12,606 bases of DNA from Candidatus Methanomethylophilaceae archaeon (GTDB taxonomy: Archaea > Thermoplasmatota > Thermoplasmata > Methanomassiliicoccales > Methanomethylophilaceae). The translations under genes were made by a program, and so were the position numbers. Below the pieces are notes generated by a model. That model saw only the letters and a list, made by a program, of their open reading frames with translations. It had not been told where the DNA came from and did not search any database. The stretch covers positions 1 through 12,606 of the forward strand of contig DUKW01000151.1 of assembly GCA_013329105.1 (NCBI GenBank), given 5' to 3'. Of the stretch, positions 5,731 to 11,614 are shown piece by piece. Positions within the stretch are counted from its first letter, which is position 1, and every line of letters begins with the position of its first letter.

Positions 5731-6992
5731 CTCTAGAAGATAACCTTCAATGGTTGTACTCTTTGAACGCCCACGGTATCAAATTGGGGTTGGACACCAC
5801 TCGTGAGCTGCTCTCCCGCCTTGGCGATCCCCATCTCTCTTTTCGCCCCATACACGTAGCCGGTTCTGATGGCAAAGGCTCTGTCTGTGCAATGATTCAC
5901 TCCATTCTAGTCGAAGCAGGGATAGAGGTAGGTCTGTACACATCCCCCCACATACTAAGATTCAATGAGCGTATCGTGGTGGGCAGGCGGGAGGTTAGTG
6001 ATGATGAAATCTTATCGTTACTGGGTACATGTCGCCCCATAGCAGAGGAGATGGCTAAAGAGGGTAGACAGCTGACGTTCTTTGAGGTAACTACGGCAAT
6101 GGCCTTCAAATATTTTGCTGACAGAGGAGTGGAATATGCCGTCCTAGAAACAGGTATGGGGGGCCGATTGGACGCTACCAATGTTGTTGTACCGGATGTC
6201 ACGGTAATCACTCCGATCGGTCTCGAACACAGGCAACATCTCGGTGAGACTATAGAGGCTGTGTCAAGGGAAAAGGCAGGAATAATCAAAAAAGACGTTC
6301 CTGTAGTCTATAACTGCTCCGCCGAAGCCGAGAAAGCCATCTCTGAACGTGCCCGTGAGATCGATGCACCTCTTTACCCAATAGGAAAAGAGTATCGTCT
6401 CTTGTCTATGGACCGTTATGGTGTGACGATAGAATATAAGGAGAGGAAGTATCGTGTAAGCATCCCAGGTTCATTCCAAGCAGCCAATGCTACCACGGCC
6501 ATGCGTGCAATCGAAGTCCTCAGAGATCCCAGAGTGGATGACGCTACCATAAGACGAGGGTTGAGATCGTGTCATTGGCCATGTCGTATGGAGCTCGTTA
6601 GAGAAGATCCAGTCACTGTCGTCGACGTCACCCATACGGCAATGGGGGCGACTTTTCTGGCTCAGGATTTTCCATACATTTACGGTAAAGGCAACATCTT
6701 GGTGATTGGTATGCTGGGCGACAAGGATATTAATGGGGTGGCATCCCTGTTGGGACCTGTGTTCCGTAAGGTCATTGCCACCGAGGCTGACACCGATCGT
6801 GCATTGGCTGCCGATACAGTGGCAAAGGCGTTTATGCTCTATTGCAACGATGTAGTCGTTGAGGAAAAGGTCGGTGACGCAATGGCCCTGGCCTATGCTC
6901 ATCTAAGGCCTAACGAAGCGGTTCTTGTAACAGGTTCACTGTATACCGCAGGGGATGCATTGAAATGGATGGGAGAAAAGATCCGGTTCTGA
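5727..6992 (+). CDS. folC: FolC-like Mur ligase (folylpolyglutamate/dihydrofolate synthase family)
   Basis: The 421-residue length is normal for FolC, which adds glutamate to pterin cofactors using ATP. Visible motifs: the P-loop region HVAGSDGKGS (43-52), LYTSPHILRFNERI (70-83), FFEVTTAMAF (118-127), ETGMGGRLDATN (141-152), ITPIGLEH (161-168), and REKAGIIK (181-188) with the lysine, K183, that is usually carbamylated. HWPCRMEL (283-290) matches the usual WPGRLE. Two core motifs deviate: TNGKGS is SDGKGS, and the C-terminal DGAHN motif is DVTHT (300-304). The acceptor may therefore differ from folate, for example a methanopterin-type or other pterin, which is inference. ATG 5727 overlaps the preceding stop (ATGA), and the 3' end overlaps nth by 28 nt. 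Confidence 0.85.
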   Translation: MTLEDNLQWLYSLNAHGIKLGLDTTRELLSRLGDPHLSFRPIHVAGSDGKGSVCAMIHSILVEAGIEVGLYTSPHILRFNERIVVGRREVSDDEILSLLGTCRPIAEEMAKEGRQLTFFEVTTAMAFKYFADRGVEYAVLETGMGGRLDATNVVVPDVTVITPIGLEHRQHLGETIEAVSREKAGIIKKDVPVVYNCSAEAEKAISERAREIDAPLYPIGKEYRLLSMDRYGVTIEYKERKYRVSIPGSFQAANATTAMRAIEVLRDPRVDDATIRRGLRSCHWPCRMELVREDPVTVVDVTHTAMGATFLAQDFPYIYGKGNILVIGMLGDKDINGVASLLGPVFRKVIATEADTDRALAADTVAKAFMLYCNDVVVEEKVGDAMALAYAHLRPNEAVLVTGSLYTAGDALKWMGEKIRF

Positions 6993-7618
6993 TTCTTAAC
7001 TCGTTGCGCTCTCTTTATGGCAGGGGAGTCTATCCTGGAAGAGCTGATAATATGGGGGCCCCTTTATGGGAAGACGACCCTTTTCATGTTCTGATAACTA
7101 CCGTTCTATCGCAGCGAACACGTGATGAGAACACACGTGTTTCAGCTGAAAGCCTTTTCGGTGCTTATGCAGACCCGGCGTCTATAGCCGCCGCTCCTTT
7201 GGGTGAGATAGAGAGGCTAATACGCAAAGCAGGATTCCCCCATCAAAAAGCGATGGCCATAAAAGAGATATCGCGTATCATCGCCGAAAAAGGCAAAGTG
7301 CCTGCCGATATAGGCTTTTTGTTGTCCCTCCCAATGGTGGGACGAAAGACCGCCAACTGTGTTCTTGCCTACGCCTTCGGACTGCCGGCTATATGTGTTG
7401 ATACCCATGTACATAGGATAGCTAACCTCCTTGGTTTGGTAGACACAAGCAGACCTGAAGATACCGAAGAGGCGTTGAAGAAAATTGTGCCGCCTGAGCT
7501 TTGGAGAGATATAAACTCTCTTTTTGTACGCCATGGACAGGTCATATGTCTGCCCCGCAATCCCAGGTGCGGGCAGTGTCCAATCAGGGAGCAATGTGAC
7601 TATGGCCAGAGCAGATAG
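6965..7618 (+). CDS. nth: Endonuclease III (base excision DNA glycosylase/AP lyase)
   Basis: A 217-residue enzyme that removes oxidised pyrimidines and cuts at abasic sites. It has the helix-hairpin-helix segment LPMVGRKTAN (122-131) with catalytic Lys128, catalytic Asp146 in VDTHVHR (145-151), and a [4Fe-4S] cluster C195-x6-C202-x2-C205-x5-C211, exactly the family spacing. LLSL before the hairpin and LSQRTRD (48-54) also fit. The start ATG lies inside the end of folC (28-nt overlap in another frame), implying translational coupling. The stop is TAG. The next gene, hypA, begins 33 nt later, with no clear promoter in between. Its presence in an operon with hydrogenase maturation genes may reflect only compact gene order. 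Confidence 0.95.
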   Translation: MDGRKDPVLILNSLRSLYGRGVYPGRADNMGAPLWEDDPFHVLITTVLSQRTRDENTRVSAESLFGAYADPASIAAAPLGEIERLIRKAGFPHQKAMAIKEISRIIAEKGKVPADIGFLLSLPMVGRKTANCVLAYAFGLPAICVDTHVHRIANLLGLVDTSRPEDTEEALKKIVPPELWRDINSLFVRHGQVICLPRNPRCGQCPIREQCDYGQSR

Positions 7619-7651
7619 AAACTAAATACCGTCTTTGCGTTAAGGTTTCGA

Positions 7652-8023
7652 ATGCATGAAGTGTCAGTCATGAGCGGGGTAGTGGAAGCAGTGCTCAAAG
7701 AGCTTGAGAAGTACGACGTGAAGGGGGTCGAAGAGGTCGAACTCATCGTCGGGGAACTTACGCAGTTGGGTCATGAGCAAATGGAGTTCGCTTACGAAGT
7801 GATTACGCGATCCACAGCACTTGAGGGGTCTAGTCTTCGAATCGTGGAAGAAAAAGCTGAGGTACGTTGCCTCTCTTGTGGATACGAGGGCGGGATAAAT
7901 AGATTGGAGCTCGATGACTATCACTATAGCATTCCCGTACTCAGATGTCCAGAGTGTTCATCCTCTGTGGAGATAATCAAAGGAAGAGGCTGCACAGTTA
8001 GATCTCTGAAGGTGATCCAATGA
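7652..8023 (+). CDS. hypA: Hydrogenase maturation nickel metallochaperone HypA
   Basis: A 123-residue protein beginning MHEVSVM. The N-terminal Met-His2-Glu3 is the nickel-binding site of HypA, and the zinc site is C73-x2-C76 and C99-x2-C102 (CLSCG, CPECS). HypA delivers nickel, normally with the GTPase HypB, to the large subunit of [NiFe]-hydrogenase. The length and the separation of the two Cys pairs are normal for the family. The start is supported by AGGT five nt before the ATG and by the required MHE terminus. It overlaps hypD by 4 nt (8020-8023). HypB, HypC, HypE and HypF are not in the window. The product is confined to the cytoplasm as far as the sequence shows. Confidence 0.96.
   Translation: MHEVSVMSGVVEAVLKELEKYDVKGVEEVELIVGELTQLGHEQMEFAYEVITRSTALEGSSLRIVEEKAEVRCLSCGYEGGINRLELDDYHYSIPVLRCPECSSSVEIIKGRGCTVRSLKVIQ
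8010..8017 (+). promoter_or_regulatory. Shine-Dalgarno AGGTGATC for hypD
   Basis: AGGTGATC is complementary to the conserved GATCACCT near the 3' end of 16S rRNA, and it ends 2 nt before ATG 8020. It is the best ribosome site in the window and gives the spacing reference used for the starts at 4948, 9674 and 10208. Confidence 0.75.
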
Positions 8024-9105
8024 CCTCTTTTAAGTTTCGTGATGGCGATATGGCCCAGGAGATCCTGGCTGCTATAGAAAGATATGATGTTGATTGTCAA
8101 TTCATGCATGTATGCGGCACCCATCAGGATACTCTAGTGCACTATGGTCTAGAAGAACTTCTTAAGGAGGTAGGCATAACGATCAGACAGGGGCCCGGCT
8201 GCCCCGTCTGTGTCACGACCAGTGCCGAGATAGCCGCCGGTATAGCGCTTGCTGATGCCGGAATTACGGTCTGTGTTTTTGGGGATATGCTTAATGTACC
8301 GACGCCTATAGGCTCCCTGGCAGATGCACGCTCACGTGGAGGAGATGTCCGTGTAGTTTACTCCATAACCGATGCCGTTCAGATAGCTTCTAAGGAAGAT
8401 AGGAACGTGGTTTTCATGGCTGTGGGCTTTGAGACCACTGCCCCTACCACGGCGGTACCTTTAATTAAAGGAGTGCCTGAAAACTTCTCAGTTTATAGCT
8501 GCCACCGCATATTGCCACCGGCTCTGGAAACCATATTTCAGATGGGAGAATTCAGTGTTGACGGCATCATCCAACCTGGACATGTTAGTGCCGTTATAGG
8601 TACTGAAATATATGAGCAGTTCTCCAAGATATACGGTGTGCCCCAGGTGGTGGCGGGGTTCGAGCCTCTTGATGTACTGATGGCATGTTATATGCTTGTC
8701 AGGCAGATAGCTGAAGGCAGGGCTGAGGTAGAGAACGAATACCGACGCTTGGTAAGGAGAGAGGGCAATCCCAAAGCGAAGGAAATGATGGACAGAGTGT
8801 TTGAGCCTGTGGATCGTGCCTGGCGAGGTTTTCCCATAATACCAAAGAGCGCTTTAAGCCTCAGGGAGCAGTTCGGTGCTCATGACGCTGCGCTGATACA
8901 CGAAGAGGTCCTTCAGTGCCTACCAGACCTAGAGGAGGAGCTCAGAGGGTGTCGCTGCGGTGAGGTGTTACGGGGTATAATACGTTCTGAAGAATGCCCC
9001 CTCTTTGGCCGTGCATGCAACCCGCATAAACCAATGGGCCCATGTATGGTATCTAGGGAAGGAAGCTGCAATATCGCCTATCGTTACGGTACACTAAACC
9101 GATAG
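8020..9105 (+). CDS. hypD: Hydrogenase maturation protein HypD
   Basis: The 361-residue iron-sulfur protein HypD works with HypC (and HypE/HypF) to build the Fe(CN)2CO group of [NiFe]-hydrogenase. Signature motifs: HVCGTH (30-35), GPGCPVCVT (58-66), VGFETTAPTTAV, and a long Cys-rich C terminus with C311, C313, C326, C333, C342 and C350, which holds the [4Fe-4S] cluster ligands. IIQPGHVSAVIG and VAGFEPLDVL are also typical. The start codon overlaps the hypA stop and has a strong Shine-Dalgarno, so the two are coupled. The stop is TAG. It is the last gene of the operon that begins at the PP-loop enzyme, and it converges on the membrane protein gene 29 nt away. Confidence 0.97.
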   Translation: MTSFKFRDGDMAQEILAAIERYDVDCQFMHVCGTHQDTLVHYGLEELLKEVGITIRQGPGCPVCVTTSAEIAAGIALADAGITVCVFGDMLNVPTPIGSLADARSRGGDVRVVYSITDAVQIASKEDRNVVFMAVGFETTAPTTAVPLIKGVPENFSVYSCHRILPPALETIFQMGEFSVDGIIQPGHVSAVIGTEIYEQFSKIYGVPQVVAGFEPLDVLMACYMLVRQIAEGRAEVENEYRRLVRREGNPKAKEMMDRVFEPVDRAWRGFPIIPKSALSLREQFGAHDAALIHEEVLQCLPDLEEELRGCRCGEVLRGIIRSEECPLFGRACNPHKPMGPCMVSREGSCNIAYRYGTLNR

Positions 9106-9115
9106 ATAATGGAAT

Positions 9116-9122
9116 AAAAAAA
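9116..9122 (-). terminator. T7 run after the membrane protein gene
   Basis: Seven consecutive A on the + strand make a T7 run for the minus-strand gene, 12 nt past its TGA stop. Oligo-T runs are the main archaeal termination signal. No convincing stem precedes it. Confidence 0.5.
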
Positions 9123-9134
9123 GAGGTTTGCACG

Positions 9135-9683
9135 TCACTCATTCTCGTTTTGTGCCGGAGCCGCTTCCTCAGAGAGCGTTCTGAGCTTAGCCACGTCAAT
9201 GAAAGTCATCAACACCGTGATGAAGAACATCAGAGCTAAAAAGGCAACAAACATGCCAAATAGGAACGCGATGTGGTGGGAAATACCCAGATCTGCCCAT
9301 CCTGTGTAGCCATCAAACCAGTGTATTAGAATCCATGAGAGAAAGAGTCCCCCCAAGGAAAGCAACATGGCATATATCATATTCCTGTTGAGTGATTTCA
9401 GATAGTTGTTCTCTTGTAATTTGGAGATAAACTCGTCACTGCTGCATACCGCGAGCATCACATAGGATATGAGCATGGCAGACATCAGTAAGGTGAGCGG
9501 TTGAGGGAAGAAGCTCATGGCCCACTCAGCTGAGCCGAAATCTCCAGGTACAACCAGCCAGAATATGATGGTCAGTACCAAGGCTCCGATTATTTGTTTC
9601 AAATATGTGGTCTTTAATTCATCTAGAGTAGGCAGTGGGACGTTTGCCGTATCGATATTAAGGTCAATATCCAAACTATTCAC
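9135..9683 (-). CDS. Four-helix membrane protein of unknown function
   Basis: The 182-residue product has an N-terminal soluble stretch (about 1-28), four hydrophobic segments at about 29-46, 62-80, 101-121 and 137-163, and a polar acidic C terminus. An even number of helices puts both ends on the same side. There is no signal peptide and no conserved catalytic motif that I recognise. A His pair (H136-H137) sits just before helix 4. The coordinates use GTG 9683, but that GTG is part of AGGTGA (9685-9680), a Shine-Dalgarno whose best-spaced start is TTG at 9674, giving a protein three residues shorter. It has its own TATA-like element and a T-run after the stop, so it is probably monocistronic. 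Transporter, sensor or envelope roles cannot be told apart. Confidence 0.75.
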   Translation of the reverse strand: MNSLDIDLNIDTANVPLPTLDELKTTYLKQIIGALVLTIIFWLVVPGDFGSAEWAMSFFPQPLTLLMSAMLISYVMLAVCSSDEFISKLQENNYLKSLNRNMIYAMLLSLGGLFLSWILIHWFDGYTGWADLGISHHIAFLFGMFVAFLALMFFITVLMTFIDVAKLRTLSEEAAPAQNENE

Positions 9684-9705
9684 CTGTATGAGTATTTTTT
9701 TCTAG

Positions 9706-9717
9706 GATTATTTAATC
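9706..9717. repeat. Inverted repeat near the membrane gene promoter
   Basis: GATTA-TT-TAATC is a perfect 5-bp inverted repeat about 25 nt before the gene's GTG, near its predicted transcription start. The 13-mer TTATTTAATCATA across it also occurs at 884-896 upstream of the G3E GTPase gene. It may be a binding site, or only AT-rich promoter DNA. Confidence 0.25.
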
Positions 9718-9722
9718 ATATT

Positions 9723-9733
9723 CTATAAAAAAT
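9723..9733 (-). promoter_or_regulatory. TATA-like element for the membrane protein gene
   Basis: On the minus strand this reads ATTTTTTATAG, predicting a start near 9700 and a leader of about 20-27 nt that contains the AGGTGA site. The + strand also reads TATAAAAAA, so the element could serve a + strand RNA beginning near 9755. Confidence 0.4.
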
Positions 9734-9754
9734 CATAAAAGAGGTTGGTGTCAT

Positions 9755-9865
9755 TATTCAGTACATACCGTGAACACTAGCCAGTATGCCTTAGGGCCAT
9801 TCAAGGCATATCTAGTGGCAGTCGGAGGTCAGATTCTGATTTATACGTCGGCCATAAGTTTTTAT
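9755..9865 (+). ncRNA. Candidate small structured RNA in the 9684-9943 spacer
   Basis: This 260-nt spacer has no gene but holds a strong stem-loop. CACTAG (9775-9780) pairs with CTAGTG (9812-9817), and TATGCCTT (9785-9792) pairs with AAGGCATA (9803-9810), with a small asymmetric internal loop and a 10-nt terminal loop. CTTAGGGCC (9790-9798) can also pair, with one mismatch, with GGCCATAAG (9850-9858), which is followed by a T5 run, suggesting an alternative or tertiary fold. The ends given are guesses from the TATA-like element at 9723-9733 and the T-run near 9860. The symmetry makes the strand uncertain, and a long operator is also possible. It matches no RNA family that I know. Confidence 0.35.
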
Positions 9866-9943
9866 TGATTATTGACAGAATTCGCTCAGATGTTCCGATG
9901 GAGGCAAAGCGACTCAGAACGAAAAGAAGTGATCAAAACTAAG

Positions 9944-10019
9944 TGGTGCGGACGCCGGGATTTGAACCCGAGTTCTAAGCTTGGCAAGCTTAAGTGATAA
10001 CCAGCTACACTACGTCCGC
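9944..10019 (-). tRNA. tRNA-Gly, anticodon GCC, with encoded CCA
   Basis: A full cloverleaf reads on the minus strand. The acceptor stem GCGGACG pairs with CGTCCGC, T8-A9 follow, then a D arm starting GTGTAGCTGG. The anticodon stem TAAGC/GCTTA carries the loop TTGCCAA, so the anticodon is GCC (Gly). The T arm loop is TTCAAAT. The discriminator base is A73 and CCA is encoded at 9946-9944. There is no intron. The mature body is 9947-10019. A TATA-like element lies about 29 nt upstream. Confidence 0.96.
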
Positions 10020-10044
10020 TTCAATCCAGGTGATTATATCAGCC

Positions 10045-10052
10045 CATATAAA
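10045..10052 (-). promoter_or_regulatory. TATA element for tRNA-Gly, possibly shared with the helicase gene
   Basis: On the minus strand this reads TTTATATG, preceded by purine-rich CGATAAAG, and is centred about 29 nt before the tRNA 5' end. The + strand reads CATATAAA, so it might also fire toward the helicase gene and give a leader of roughly 80 nt. The + strand lacks a clear purine-rich BRE. Confidence 0.55.
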
Positions 10053-10156
10053 CTTTATCGTCCTCAGAATATTGCCAATGCAGAGCGATGCTGTATAGAT
10101 AGCTGAGATATGAGCCAGCTTTTAGTGGTTAGGCATTTTTCATAGGTAGGTAATAA

Positions 10157-11614
10157 ATGATAGGAATGAATAGGGATCGCGTTAGGAATCCGATTCAAGT
10201 GATTATAATGGACTCAGAATTCAAATCGTTGGGAATCAGTGACAAGGTGCTGAAGGCGATAGAGGAGATGGGCTGGAAAGACCCTACGCCGATACAAGTG
10301 GAATCAATCCCTTATGGACTGGAGGGCAGAGACCTACTGGCTCAGGCACAGACAGGTACAGGTAAGACAGGAGCCTTCGGCAGCATAATCTTAGAAAAGA
10401 CAAGGCCTCGGCAGAAACGGGCGTCGGCATTAATATTGACCCCTACACGCGAGCTGGCTATACAGGTGGCAGATGAGATATCAGCATTAGCCAAACATTC
10501 CGGTCATGTTTGCGTTCCTATATATGGGGGACAGGACATCGATAAACAGTTCAAATCCTTAGAGAAAGGAATAGATATCGTCGTTGGCACACCTGGTAGG
10601 GTGAAAGACCACCTCCAGCGAGGGACGCTGGACCTAAAAGGGGTCAAGGTGGTGGTTCTCGATGAAGCAGACAGGATGTTAGATATGGGCTTTATAGAGG
10701 ACATAGAGTCCATCTTGCAGAAGACTCCGGAAGACCGTCAGACAATGCTGTACTCGGCCACTCTTCCGGAAGGGGTGAAAAAACTAGCTTATGATTATAT
10801 GAGAAATCCCAAAGAGATTATCGTCTCCCGCGATGAGCTTGTTTTAGATCTTACCAAACAATATTACATCTCAGTTGGAAGGAAGAACAAATTATGGGCT
10901 CTCTGCCGTGTAATAGACGCAGAGAGGCCCAAGGCAATAATATTTTGCCATACCAAACGTATGGTTGACATATTGGTGGAGCGTCTGCAGAAGCTCGGTT
11001 ACAGGGCAGAAGCGATACACGGTGATATGACGCAATCAAAGCGAGAGAAGGTCTTGCAGCAGTTCAAGAACGGTCAGGTGGATCTCCTAGTTGCAACTGA
11101 TGTCGCTGCCAGGGGTCTGGACATAGACAACGTGAATTACGTGATCAATTACGACATACCCGAACATCCTGACATCTATGTGCATCGCATCGGCCGTACC
11201 GGCCGTGCAGGAAAGGTCGGTGTTGCCATAACCTTTGTGACTAATGAAGAGGACTACTTTCTACGCAGTATAATGGCCTACACAGGCATGGAGATCGAGG
11301 AGATGAAACCTCCGGCCGTGAAAGGGAGGGAGACAGTAAGAAAGGTTCTAGATTACGACCAGCTTTCTGATATCTTCGGGATGGTGAAATTTGAGTTGAA
11401 CATCGGCGAAAAGGACGGTGTCCGGAGAAATGAGATAGTCAATATGCTTATCCGCGATCTGCATATGCGCGACATAGCCATCGGTACAGTCGAAATTGGC
11501 GGAGAGAGCACAGTGATAGAGGTCCATAAAGACTTCGCTAACCGTATGGTAAAGGACCTGCCTAGAATGAAATATAAGGGGAAGGCGCTGAAAGTGCAGC
11601 CTGTACAGCGTTAA
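10157..11614 (+). CDS. deaD: DEAD-box RNA helicase with C-terminal DbpA-type RNA-binding domain
   Basis: An ATP-dependent RNA helicase of 485 residues. It has the Q motif GWKDPTPIQ (39-47), motif I AQTGTGKT (64-71), Ia PTRELA (96-101), Ib TPGR (145-148), DEAD (169-172), SAT (200-202), motif IV IIFCHT (261-266), V ATDVAARGLDI (313-323) and VI HRIGRTGRAG (343-352). Residues about 411-485 (FELNIGEKDGV...IEVHKDFA...KGKALKV) match the DbpA/CsdA RNA-binding domain, which targets structured RNA, often rRNA. ATG 10157 is used because AGGTAGGTAA before it closely matches the site before the gene at 632. The family usually begins near MDSEFKSLGIS, so ATG 10208, preceded by GTGAT (10199-10203), is a serious alternative. 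Such archaeal helicases are linked to cold and ribosome assembly. The stop abuts that of valS. Confidence 0.94.
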   Translation: MIGMNRDRVRNPIQVIIMDSEFKSLGISDKVLKAIEEMGWKDPTPIQVESIPYGLEGRDLLAQAQTGTGKTGAFGSIILEKTRPRQKRASALILTPTRELAIQVADEISALAKHSGHVCVPIYGGQDIDKQFKSLEKGIDIVVGTPGRVKDHLQRGTLDLKGVKVVVLDEADRMLDMGFIEDIESILQKTPEDRQTMLYSATLPEGVKKLAYDYMRNPKEIIVSRDELVLDLTKQYYISVGRKNKLWALCRVIDAERPKAIIFCHTKRMVDILVERLQKLGYRAEAIHGDMTQSKREKVLQQFKNGQVDLLVATDVAARGLDIDNVNYVINYDIPEHPDIYVHRIGRTGRAGKVGVAITFVTNEEDYFLRSIMAYTGMEIEEMKPPAVKGRETVRKVLDYDQLSDIFGMVKFELNIGEKDGVRRNEIVNMLIRDLHMRDIAIGTVEIGGESTVIEVHKDFANRMVKDLPRMKYKGKALKVQPVQR

